Below, one piece after another: positions 1-5,115 of a stretch of DNA of 5,115 bases (its first letter is position 1; every line of letters starts with the position of its first letter). A program made the translations under genes and the position numbers. This DNA is from Clostridiales bacterium (GTDB lineage: Bacteria; Bacillota; Clostridia; Oscillospirales; Ruminococcaceae): contig JAAYSW010000165.1 in NCBI GenBank assembly GCA_012523875.1, forward strand, positions 1-5,115, read 5' to 3'. The notes beneath the pieces are model-generated. The model was given only the letters and a program-made list of their open reading frames with translations, made no database searches and was not told the DNA's origin.

Positions 1-200
1 ATATATGTTCATTTCTTTGCTCGCACAAAGAAACGAACCAAAGAAATGCGTCGCTCAATCGCCGCGATGGCTTAGGCTCGCTCAACCAAAATCCAAAACA
101 AAAACCGTTTTGAATTTTGGGTCGCTGGCTTGCATAAGTTGCTTTCCCACCGAACCCCTATCAACTAAATGGCGATACCCATTGCGGTGGAAAAGCGATG
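1..200. repeat. GC-richer palindromic non-coding block, possible dispersed repeat element
   Basis: No convincing gene lies here. A plus-strand open frame from base 5 has no ribosome binding site, a low-complexity basic tail running into a tandem repeat, and no domain I recognise, so I do not call it. The block holds three inverted repeats in a row. The first pairs CATTTCTTTG (10-19) with CAAAGAAATG (39-48), with a competing copy CAAAGAAA at 26-33. The second pairs 86-99 with 107-120, 14 bp with one imperfect pair and a 7-nt loop. The third pairs 141-152 with 185-196, 12 bp with one imperfect pair. Base composition is clearly less AT-rich than the other intergenic regions. This pattern suggests a dispersed repeat or a small non-autonomous element; its left end may lie outside the window. 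The identity is inference. Confidence 0.5.
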
Positions 201-201
201 T

Positions 202-272
202 GGTCAAGGTCAAGGGCAAAGGTCAAGGGCAAGGGCAAAGGTCAAGGGCAAAGGTCAAGGGAAAAGGTTAAG
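202..272. repeat. Minisatellite-like tandem repeat, unit GGTCAAGGGCAAA
   Basis: About five units built from GGTCAA and GGGCAAA words are seen: a partial GGTCAA (202-207), a 13-bp unit (208-220), a 19-bp unit with an extra GGGCAA (221-239), two more 13-bp units (240-252 and 253-265, the last ending GAAAA) and a degenerate GGTTAAG (266-272). Neither 13 bp nor the mixed 13/19 bp pattern keeps a reading frame in register in the usual way for a repeat protein, so the array is most likely non-coding. It ends 3 bases from the stop codon of the minus-strand peptidase gene, so it would lie in that gene's 3' untranslated region. Confidence 0.85.
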
Positions 273-275
273 TAA

Positions 276-1727
276 CTATAAGATGTTATCATAATTTCGA
301 ATAAAATCTACATAATAATTAACCGCTCTCGCCAACGACGAAACATCCAAATTTTCATCCACCGCATGTGCCGACTTCATCTGTGCATCAGTCATCGTTA
401 ATGGCACAAACCTCAATACACAATCACATATTTTTGTATAATGCCTAGCATCAGTCCCTGCAAGCATAACATAGGGTATTACAGGAATATCACCAAATGT
501 TTCCCTGATTTGTAACAAAACCTGTCGATATGCATATGTATCCATATCAGCTACAGGAGGTATATCATAACCCGATATCATCTCCATCCAAATATTATTC
601 TTCTGTGCAATCTTCAATACTTTTTTAAGCGATTGCTCAAGCGGTTCATGTATCATAAACCTCATATTCGCAGTAACACTTGCCTCCTCAGGTATTACAT
701 TTGCACCACTGCTTCCTTCAGCTTGCGTAAATACACAAGTCGTTGATATAAGAGCATTCGCCTGACCTCCCATTTTCGACATGGCAAAGGGCAGAATCCA
801 ACCAAATAACCAAATATTCCCCAAAATAAAACGATATTTAAATGGCATGTACGGAACCATTTCTTTATACATTTTCTTAACGGGAGCAGTTATTTTTTTC
901 TTAAATGGTGGTCGCTTTTCTAGTTTATAAATTAATTTTGCAAGCCGTGCAAATGGATTCCTTCTAAAAGGAATGCTTGCGTGTCCGCCGTGGGATTTAG
1001 CTATAAATTTAATATTTGCCCTACCCTTTTCAAAAATTCCAACCATAGCAGTTTGGGCATTGCCACCGAATATATCTCCCATGATAGAGCCACCCTCATC
1101 CATGACTAAATCAAGTTTTATTCCCTTTTTATATAAATAATCAACAGTTTTAACAGCACCATCTCCTGTTATTTCCTCATTACAGGAAGATGCAATATAG
1201 ACATCACATGATGGAATAAAGTCAATTGAAAGCAGATATTCAACACTCTCAAGGATAGCACATAATGCTCCTTTTGTGTCAATACTGCCCCTACCCCAAA
1301 TCTTCCCCTTTGCAATTTCTCCAGAAAAAGCAGGGTACTTCCATTTCCCAGTTGCCTCAACAACATCATGATGCGACATTAGCAAAATCGGCAATCTATC
1401 GGGATTTTTGCCTTCCCATTTAAATAGCAATGCCCCATCAAGATTTACTTTTTCCAAATTGGAGTGTATCAGAGGATACAGCTCCTCTAATTTCTCATGC
1501 ATTTTATAAATATAGGTTAAATCTGCATTTCCCCTTACGCTCACGGTAGGAATTTTTATCATTTCTGATAAGTTTTTAGCATGCTTTTCAGGAGATATGC
1601 CGTCTTTCTCCATATCATATGGGTTCCCATTAGTATAATCTTTTTTTAGACGAATTGCATTAAGTACAGCGATACTGAACAAAACAAACAATACAGAAAT
1701 TATAGAAATAATAATATACAGTAACAT
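276..1727 (-). CDS. Membrane-anchored M20 family metallopeptidase, PM20D1/Gly-Xaa carboxypeptidase-like
   Basis: The 483-residue product is a di-zinc hydrolase of the M20 peptidase family. A hydrophobic segment at residues 3-25 is probably a membrane anchor or uncleaved signal. The metal site is complete by family pattern: H119-x-D121 in SHHDVV, bridging D150 in GRGSID, catalytic E184 and ligand E185 in CNEE, D210 in VMDEGG, and the last ligand H454 in SAHAVDE. The dimerisation domain carries GGHAS (H249). The middle region with NIWLF (residues 304-308) and the downstream segment resemble the PM20D1 subgroup, whose characterised animal member makes and cleaves N-acyl amino acids; bacterial relatives are annotated as carboxypeptidases. 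The real substrate here cannot be told. The start is supported by TGAGG about 7 bases upstream. The gene stands alone after the carD terminator, and a repeat block follows directly. Confidence 0.92.
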   Translation of the reverse strand: MLLYIIISIISVLFVLFSIAVLNAIRLKKDYTNGNPYDMEKDGISPEKHAKNLSEMIKIPTVSVRGNADLTYIYKMHEKLEELYPLIHSNLEKVNLDGALLFKWEGKNPDRLPILLMSHHDVVEATGKWKYPAFSGEIAKGKIWGRGSIDTKGALCAILESVEYLLSIDFIPSCDVYIASSCNEEITGDGAVKTVDYLYKKGIKLDLVMDEGGSIMGDIFGGNAQTAMVGIFEKGRANIKFIAKSHGGHASIPFRRNPFARLAKLIYKLEKRPPFKKKITAPVKKMYKEMVPYMPFKYRFILGNIWLFGWILPFAMSKMGGQANALISTTCVFTQAEGSSGANVIPEEASVTANMRFMIHEPLEQSLKKVLKIAQKNNIWMEMISGYDIPPVADMDTYAYRQVLLQIRETFGDIPVIPYVMLAGTDARHYTKICDCVLRFVPLTMTDAQMKSAHAVDENLDVSSLARAVNYYVDFIRNYDNIL

Positions 1728-1754
1728 ACATCAACCTCAATTAAGTTTCATTAT

Positions 1755-1782
1755 AATATATTCTATCACACTTGCAGGTAAA
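1755..1782 (-). promoter_or_regulatory. Possible sigma-A promoter of the M20 peptidase gene
   Basis: Read on the minus strand, a TTTACC-like -35 element (1782-1777), a 16-base spacer and a TATATT -10 element (1760-1755) lie about 30 bases before the start codon. An overlapping TATAAT (1755-1750) gives an alternative -10 with a poor spacer. The region is AT-rich, so chance matches are likely. Placement between the carD terminator and the gene favours an own promoter. Confidence 0.35.
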
Positions 1783-1811
1783 ATGCTACACATAAACACA
1801 ATATTTCGGCT

Positions 1812-1846
1812 AATAACAAAATAGGAATAGAGAAAATCTCTATTCC
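1812..1846 (-). terminator. Intrinsic terminator after carD
   Basis: A perfect 10-bp inverted repeat, GGAATAGAGA (1824-1833) and TCTCTATTCC (1837-1846), closes over a 3-base loop. On the minus strand it is followed by the U-rich tail TATTTTGTTATT. No T-run follows on the plus strand. It lies about 45 bases past the carD stop codon and so should end carD transcription before the M20 gene. Confidence 0.75.
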
Positions 1847-1891
1847 CAAATAAGATATTCGGTATAAACTTGCTGAAATATCAAATAAATT

Positions 1892-2419
1892 TTAAACTTC
1901 AGCAGATTTTACTGCTTTCTCAGGCAATTCCAATTCATTTGTTATAAAAGGAACTACATCATCAGGATCTATTTCAAGCACATAGGCAAATTCATCATAT
2001 AGAAGTGATTCTGCTTCACGCATAACTTTTTCATCAGTCATACGCATCTTTTTCCCTTTTTTGATTAAATCCTCACGATGGGCGTGCAAAGTTTTGATTA
2101 AGATTATAAGCTGTTTAGGATCGCCTTCTTTTAGAATTTCATTATATTTTTCATTCCTAGACTGGAACTCCTCAATCCATATAGTTTCTTTATCAGGTAT
2201 AGCTTGTATCAATTCATGTACTTCTTCATATGACATAACATTTCGGAATTTATCTAAGTTCCTATTAATGGGTGTGTATATAGTGGATTTATCTGAGTGT
2301 ACAGGCTCAAGGACGCAGTACACTTGTTCTTCGGCACCACAAAACTTTTCCTTACGGATATCAGTTATTTTGCAGACGCCATTATTACCATATACAACAT
2401 AGTCGTTGATAGCATACAT
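1892..2419 (-). CDS. CarD/CdnL/TRCF-family transcriptional regulator
   Basis: The 175-residue product matches the stand-alone CarD family. Residues 1-65 form the RNA polymerase-interacting Tudor-like domain (opening MYAINDYVVYGNNGVCKITD, with VLEPVHSDKSTIYTPI at about 36-51). Residues 66-165 form the helical C-terminal domain, including WIEEFQSRNEKYNEIL and the acidic REAESLLYDEFAYVLEI segment. Family members bind the beta subunit of RNA polymerase and stabilise promoter open complexes; in mycobacteria and myxobacteria they control rRNA and stress genes. The role in Firmicutes is less clear. Length is normal for the family and nothing is missing. The chosen start has an AAGGAGG ribosome binding site. 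The gene seems monocistronic, with a terminator behind it and a long leader in front. Confidence 0.93.
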   Translation of the reverse strand: MYAINDYVVYGNNGVCKITDIRKEKFCGAEEQVYCVLEPVHSDKSTIYTPINRNLDKFRNVMSYEEVHELIQAIPDKETIWIEEFQSRNEKYNEILKEGDPKQLIILIKTLHAHREDLIKKGKKMRMTDEKVMREAESLLYDEFAYVLEIDPDDVVPFITNELELPEKAVKSAEV

Positions 2420-2430
2420 ACTCTACATTG

Positions 2431-2437
2431 CCTCCTT
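2431..2437 (-). promoter_or_regulatory. carD ribosome binding site with long spacer
   Basis: AAGGAGG on the minus strand is a near-perfect anti-16S match but sits 11 bases from the ATG at 2419, longer than the usual 6-9. An ATG directly followed by TAG lies in between (2428-2423). It is only 2 bases from the GGAGG core, too close to be used, so the start at 2419 is kept. Confidence 0.75.
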
Positions 2438-2528
2438 GCATTGTTCCCCAATTTATATCCCACCATGATATTATTAGGGGAGGGTTTTTGCGATTAATTC
2501 ATTTTCAAAAAAATAGAAGTCTTAGTGA

Positions 2529-2569
2529 TGTATCTTTAAACAATTGTTGATGGCAGTCAATTGGATACA
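2529..2569 (-). promoter_or_regulatory. Possible structured leader upstream of carD
   Basis: Two nested inverted repeats, TGTATC (2529-2534) with GATACA (2564-2569) and CAATTG (2541-2546) with CAATTG (2558-2563), can form a 12-bp stem with a one-sided TTTAAA bulge and an 11-base loop. If carD is transcribed from the promoter near 2574-2614, this hairpin would lie at or near the very 5' end of its mRNA. Short AT-rich repeats like these also occur by chance. Confidence 0.3.
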
Positions 2570-2573
2570 ACAG

Positions 2574-2614
2574 CTTATATAGTAATTATAACATATTTCA
2601 ATAGAAAATGTAAT
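2574..2614 (-). promoter_or_regulatory. Probable carD promoter region
   Basis: Two overlapping sigma-A type solutions are seen on the minus strand. One is TTGAAA (2601-2596), a 16-base spacer and TATAAG (2579-2574). The other is a perfect TATAAT (2590-2585) with an extended TGT before it and a weaker ATTACA -35 (2614-2609) at 18 bases. Either would give a leader of roughly 150 bases before the carD start. No better promoter is obvious nearer the gene. Confidence 0.45.
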
Positions 2615-2770
2615 AGGCAATTTGTATAAAAATAACGAAGTTTCATATGAGATTCTTAAAGGGGAAGTAAAATTATAGAAACTAATGCATTATTGTGCAT
2701 AATCAATGATTTAATATAAGTCTTTTAGGGCATAATACATAAATAAATATTTTTAAATACAGGATATAAA
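2615..2770. other. AT-rich intergenic stretch between csp terminator and carD promoter
   Basis: I find no open frame with a ribosome binding site and no RNA gene here. There is a TCATATGA palindrome (2643-2650) and some repeated GCATAAT words near 2697 and 2730, none of which I can assign a role. Together with the carD leader and the csp terminator it makes up the 400-base gap between carD and csp. Confidence 0.5.
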
Positions 2771-2800
2771 AAACGGCTAATCTTTTAAGAATAGCCGTTT
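2765..2800 (-). terminator. Intrinsic terminator of csp
   Basis: AAACGGCTA (2771-2779) and TAGCCGTTT (2792-2800) form a perfect 9-bp stem over a 12-base loop, starting 25 bases after the csp stop codon. On the minus strand the second arm runs into TTTTTT followed by ATATCC, the expected U-tract. A classic Rho-independent terminator. Confidence 0.88.
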
Positions 2801-2825
2801 AAAATGTCTTTGTTAATGAGAAAGA

Positions 2826-3038
2826 CTAGATTGATTGTACATTAATAGCTCTAATTTTACCGCTATTTCTGCTATCTGTTTCTGTGTCAAATGAAACTCT
2901 TTGACCTTCATTTAAAGTCTTAAAGCCATCTGAAACAATAGCTGAGAAATGCACGAATACATCTTCACTACCGTCATCATTTGAGATAAAACCGAATCCC
3001 TTGTCTGCGTTAAACCATTTTACTGTACCTTTATTCAT
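2826..3038 (-). CDS. Cold-shock protein, CspA/CspB type
   Basis: The 70-residue product is a single cold-shock domain, a five-stranded beta barrel that binds single-stranded RNA and DNA and acts as an RNA chaperone or transcription antiterminator. It shows the RNP1 motif KGFGFI (residues 13-18) and RNP2 VFVHF (27-31), with the nucleic-acid-stacking aromatics W8, F15, F17, F28, H30 and F31 all present. The start is MNKGTVKWF at 3038, set by GGAGG 8 bases upstream; an in-frame ATG at 3053 overlaps that GGAGG and would add five unlikely residues. It has its own strong promoter, a long leader and a terminator, so it is a single-gene unit. Many bacteria carry several csp paralogues, so which one this is cannot be told. 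Confidence 0.96.
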   Translation of the reverse strand: MNKGTVKWFNADKGFGFISNDDGSEDVFVHFSAIVSDGFKTLNEGQRVSFDTETDSRNSGKIRAINVQSI

Positions 3039-3046
3039 TAAAGATA

Positions 3047-3051
3047 CCTCC
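3047..3051 (-). promoter_or_regulatory. csp ribosome binding site that fixes the start codon
   Basis: GGAGG on the minus strand sits 8 bases before the ATG at 3038 and overlaps the upstream in-frame ATG at 3053, ruling the latter out as the main start. Confidence 0.9.
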
Positions 3052-3088
3052 ATTCAATAATATTATATTTTGCTGTTAAAAACTAAAA

Positions 3089-3142
3089 ACGCACATTTTT
3101 GATAGTCATTTAAGTAGGTCAATGATTATCAAAAATATGCGT
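3089..3142 (-). promoter_or_regulatory. 22-bp hairpin in the csp 5' leader, terminator-like
   Basis: Arms 3089-3110 and 3121-3142 are inverted repeats of 22 bases around a 10-base loop. In the minus-strand RNA 20 pairs are Watson-Crick, one is G-U and one is A-C. The stem base is ACGC/GCGU and the downstream arm runs into TTTTAGTTTTT. This is the shape of an intrinsic terminator placed between the csp promoter and gene, starting some 20 bases after the predicted transcription start and ending about 37 bases before the ribosome binding site. It may act as an attenuator, a temperature-responsive element or an mRNA 5' stabiliser. The function is inference. Confidence 0.6.
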
Positions 3143-3171
3143 AATCAGTCGAACATTTAAATACTATTATT

Positions 3172-3200
3172 ATTATATCATGGTTATTGCTAAATGTCAA
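3172..3200 (-). promoter_or_regulatory. Consensus sigma-A promoter of csp
   Basis: On the minus strand TTGACA (3200-3195) and TATAAT (3177-3172) are both perfect and separated by 17 bases, with an extended TGA directly before the -10. Transcription should begin near 3165, giving a 5' leader of about 125 bases. Such a strong promoter with a long leader is typical of cold-shock genes, whose output is set largely after initiation. Confidence 0.9.
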
Positions 3201-3352
3201 CCCTTTTTATAAAGAAATTTTATACAGAGTTCTTTGCTGGTTTTTGGGTCATAAATGGCAAGTGTATTATAATGTGTGATTCTATAATTTTACATGGGTT
3301 TTATGACTAATTTAATTTATAAAGTAAATTAATATTTTTTTTATAAAAACTG
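3201..3352. other. AT-rich spacer between divergent csp and pit promoters
   Basis: No gene is visible. TATAAT words at 3268-3273 and 3283-3288 on the plus strand lack a good -35; the best is TTGGGT at 3244-3249, 18 bases before the first. A T8 run lies at 3335-3342 after a weak A/T-only inverted repeat. None of these is strong enough to call. Confidence 0.4.
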
Positions 3353-3381
3353 TTGCAATAAGAATATTAATGTGGTAAAAT
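3353..3381 (+). promoter_or_regulatory. Probable sigma-A promoter of the pit operon
   Basis: TTGCAA (3353-3358), a 17-base spacer and TAAAAT (3376-3381) with an extended TGG before the -10. The -35 matches consensus at four of six positions, the -10 at five. Transcription would start near 3388, giving a leader of about 75 bases before the pit start codon. Confidence 0.65.
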
Positions 3382-3408
3382 GAAAAATGTATGTTAAAGA
3401 TGTGTTAA
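3381..3408 (-). promoter_or_regulatory. PhoP-box-like direct repeats over the pit transcription start
   Basis: On the minus strand two exact TTAACA hexamers (3408-3403 and 3397-3392) are 5 bases apart, an 11-bp period. A weaker third copy, TTTTCA (3386-3381), follows at the same spacing. This matches the TT(A/C/T)ACA direct-repeat pattern known for PhoP of Bacillus and relatives. The position, overlapping the -10 end and the transcription start, would suit repression. The short AT-rich motif can arise by chance. Confidence 0.35.
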
Positions 3409-3449
3409 AAAAGATTAGGAATTGTCGAAGTGTAAAAAAATAGTTGTGA

Positions 3450-3456
3450 AGAGGAA
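3450..3456 (+). promoter_or_regulatory. pit ribosome binding site that fixes the start codon
   Basis: AGAGGAA lies about 8 bases before the ATG at 3464. The in-frame TTG at 3422, which would extend the protein by 14 polar residues, has no properly spaced binding site, so 3464 is the start. Confidence 0.8.
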
Positions 3457-3463
3457 TGGTAAT

Positions 3464-4516
3464 ATGACGATAGGATTTTTAGAATTTCTTTCTAAAGCAA
3501 TTTCCAACCCAATGTTAATGTTCATTGCAATCTTGACATTAGCTGTTATCTTAGTAAATGGTTGGACAGATGCACCAAATGCAATAGCAACCTGTATTTC
3601 AACTCGTGCGATTAAACCACGACCTGCAATTATTATGGCAGCAGTATTTAATTTCTTAGGAGTTTTTGTTATGACTAAGATTAATGCTAAAGTTGCCACT
3701 ACCATATACAATATGGTGGATTTTGGTGGCAATTCTGAAAATGCTATAAAAGCACTCTGTGCTGCATTGCTTGCTATAGTTATATGGGCAACAGCTGCTT
3801 GGGCATTTGGTATTCCTACAAGTGAAAGCCATGCTTTGATTGCTGGTATTTCGGGTGCTGCAATTGCCTTGCAGGGTGGCTTAGGTGGAATAAATGGCTC
3901 GGAGTGGGTGAAGGTTGTTTACGGTCTGGGAATGTCCACTGTTCTGGGATTGGGACTTGGTTGGGCTACAGTGAAAATAATAGAACTTATTTGCAGGAGT
4001 ATGGACAGGCGAAAAACAAATAAGTTCTTTAGGTCAGCTCAAATTGGTGGTGGTGCAGCTATGGCATTTATGCACGGTGCACAGGATGGACAGAAGTTTA
4101 TGGGTGTATTTATGCTTGGAATCTTCCTTTCACAGGGAAGTGATGGGGGAGGAAATTTTGAAATTCCATTTTGGCTAATGATTACATGCTCACTTATTAT
4201 GGGCCTTGGTACTTCAATCGGAGGTTATCGTATTATTAAATCCGTTGGTATGGATATGGTTAAACTTGAAAAATATGAAGGCTTTTCAGCAGATTTAGCT
4301 GGTGCGGGCTGTATTCTAATTTCATCATTAACTGGTATTCCTGTTAGTACCACGCACACAAAAACAACCGCAATTATGGGTGTTGGGGTTGCTAAACGTG
4401 TGAGTAATGTAAACTGGGCAGTTGTAAAGGAAATGGTTTTAGCTTGGGTATTGACCTTTCCGGGATGTGGGCTCATTGGTTTTCTAATGGCATTATTGTT
4501 TATGAAAATATTTTAA
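3464..4516 (+). CDS. Pit-family inorganic phosphate transporter
   Basis: The 350-residue product is an integral membrane symporter of the PiT family, taking up inorganic phosphate with a cation (H+ or Na+; the sequence does not settle which). The inverted-repeat family signatures are present: NGWTDAPNAIATCISTRA (residues 32-49) and GIPTSESHALIAGISG (116-131) in the first half, then HGAQDGQK (204-211) and GIPVSTTHTKTTAIMGVG (291-308) in the second. D36, N39 and D208 are the expected conserved polar positions. About ten hydrophobic segments are spread through the chain, with a basic cytoplasmic loop at 178-190. Length fits the short bacterial Pit class. The DUF47 gene starts 30 bases after its stop codon, the usual transporter-partner operon. 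Confidence 0.94.
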   Translation: MTIGFLEFLSKAISNPMLMFIAILTLAVILVNGWTDAPNAIATCISTRAIKPRPAIIMAAVFNFLGVFVMTKINAKVATTIYNMVDFGGNSENAIKALCAALLAIVIWATAAWAFGIPTSESHALIAGISGAAIALQGGLGGINGSEWVKVVYGLGMSTVLGLGLGWATVKIIELICRSMDRRKTNKFFRSAQIGGGAAMAFMHGAQDGQKFMGVFMLGIFLSQGSDGGGNFEIPFWLMITCSLIMGLGTSIGGYRIIKSVGMDMVKLEKYEGFSADLAGAGCILISSLTGIPVSTTHTKTTAIMGVGVAKRVSNVNWAVVKEMVLAWVLTFPGCGLIGFLMALLFMKIF

Positions 4517-4546
4517 ATAAGACTAAAAAGTATAGGAGAAAATAAC

Positions 4547-5115
4547 ATGAGAAAAAATAATAAGAAGCATTTTGATTATTTTGATTCCTTTGTACGCATG
4601 GTGGAATTTTCATGCAAGGCAGCTCAATTACTTCAAAAAGTTATGAAAAACTATGACCCATCAAAGATTAAAGAGCAAATGATTGAGATGCATGAAATTG
4701 AAAATGATGGAGATTATTGCAAACATGAAATGATGAATGCATTGGTAAAAGAATTTATCACACCAATTGAACGTGAGGATATAACAGGAATTGGACAGGA
4801 AATCGATGAGGTTACCGACACAGTTGAGGATGTTTTAATGCGTCTTTATATGTTCAATATACAATCTATTCGTCCAGAAGCGATAGAATTTGTTGATGTT
4901 ATTGTTAAATGTTGTGATGCATTGAAAAAAGCTTTACAGGATTTCCATAACTTTAAGAAGTCACCTACAGTTAAAGAGAGTATTATACAGATAAACTGCC
5001 TAGAAGAGGATGGGGACAAGCTTTATACTGAAGCTGTTCGTAATCTTCATACCACTAGCAAGGATCCGATAGAGATTATGGTTTGGTCGGAAACATTTGA
5101 TAGGCTTGAAAAATG
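4547..5115 (+). CDS. DUF47/PhoU-like Pit accessory protein, 3' end cut by the window
   Basis: 189 codons are visible before the window ends; family members are about 205-210 residues, so only a short C-terminal piece is missing. The all-helical product resembles DUF47 (PhoU-like) proteins, which form helical bundles that bind metal through acidic clusters. Matching segments are EMHEIENDGDYCKHEM (residues 47-62), TPIEREDI (72-79), QEIDEVTDTVEDV (84-96) and LEEDGDKLY (152-160). There is no signal peptide or membrane segment. AGGAG sits 8 bases before the ATG. Translation is probably independent but transcription shared with pit. Proteins of this kind are thought to regulate the partner Pit transporter; the mechanism is not established. 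Confidence 0.92.
   Translation, partial: MRKNNKKHFDYFDSFVRMVEFSCKAAQLLQKVMKNYDPSKIKEQMIEMHEIENDGDYCKHEMMNALVKEFITPIEREDITGIGQEIDEVTDTVEDVLMRLYMFNIQSIRPEAIEFVDVIVKCCDALKKALQDFHNFKKSPTVKESIIQINCLEEDGDKLYTEAVRNLHTTSKDPIEIMVWSETFDRLEK

Noticed and set aside
5..271. Plus-strand open frame of 88 codons in the left repeat region
   Set aside because: It has no ribosome binding site, no recognisable domain, overlaps three inverted repeats, and ends in a Lys/Gly/Gln-rich tail produced by the tandem repeat. It is better explained as repeat DNA read by chance.
2061..2402. Plus-strand open frames opposite carD, and the minus-strand frames opposite pit and inside the M20 gene
   Set aside because: They lie over well-recognised genes in other frames, have no family resemblance, and lack proper ribosome binding sites.
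2423..2428. ATG-TAG minimal open frame in front of carD
   Set aside because: It is only 2 bases from the GGAGG core, too close for initiation, and six bases of this kind occur by chance.
3039..3053. Upstream in-frame ATG of csp adding MEVSL
   Set aside because: This ATG overlaps the GGAGG ribosome binding site used by the ATG at 3038, and MNKGTVKWF is the canonical Csp N-terminus.
3047..3120. Pairing of the csp hairpin loop (ACCU) with the AGGU of the ribosome binding site as a translational switch
   Set aside because: Only four contiguous pairs are possible, which is not distinguishable from chance.
3308..3342. A/T-only inverted repeat followed by a T8 run upstream of pit as a terminator
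   Set aside because: The stem is 7 bp without any G-C pair and no gene lies upstream on that strand, so a terminator is not supported.
3422..3463. TTG start giving a 14-residue N-terminal extension of Pit
   Set aside because: No spaced ribosome binding site; the ATG at 3464 has AGAGGAA at the right distance, and the extension is basic and polar, unlike the family.

Overview
This 5.1 kb window looks like chromosomal DNA from a low-GC Gram-positive bacterium, probably of the Clostridia and perhaps Lachnospiraceae-like. The support is AT-rich intergenic DNA, strong GGAGG-type ribosome binding sites, sigma-A type promoters, a stand-alone CarD-family protein, and a short Pit transporter paired with a PhoU-like DUF47 protein. 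The taxonomic call is inference; no rRNA or marker gene is present.

Layout, left to right. Bases 1-272 are a visibly GC-richer, gene-free stretch with three consecutive hairpin-forming inverted repeats and then a GGTCAAGGGCAAA-type tandem repeat. It resembles a dispersed non-coding repeat and stops 3 bases short of the next gene's stop codon. On the minus strand lie a membrane-anchored M20 metallopeptidase related to PM20D1 (276-1727), a CarD/CdnL-family RNA polymerase-binding regulator (1892-2419) and a cold-shock protein (2826-3038). Each appears to be its own transcription unit. carD and csp each end in a hairpin followed by a U-rich tract. csp has a perfect-consensus promoter and a leader of about 125 nt holding a 22-bp hairpin. 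On the plus strand, diverging from csp, is a Pit-type phosphate transporter (3464-4516) followed 30 bases later by a DUF47/PhoU-like partner (from 4547), which runs off the right edge. These two form a standard phosphate-uptake operon.

The protein-coding content is ordinary. The most interesting signals are regulatory or structural: the terminator-like hairpin in the csp leader, PhoP-box-like direct repeats at the pit promoter, and the palindromic repeat block with its minisatellite at the left end. I see no convincing sign of a novel defence, mobile or biosynthetic system.
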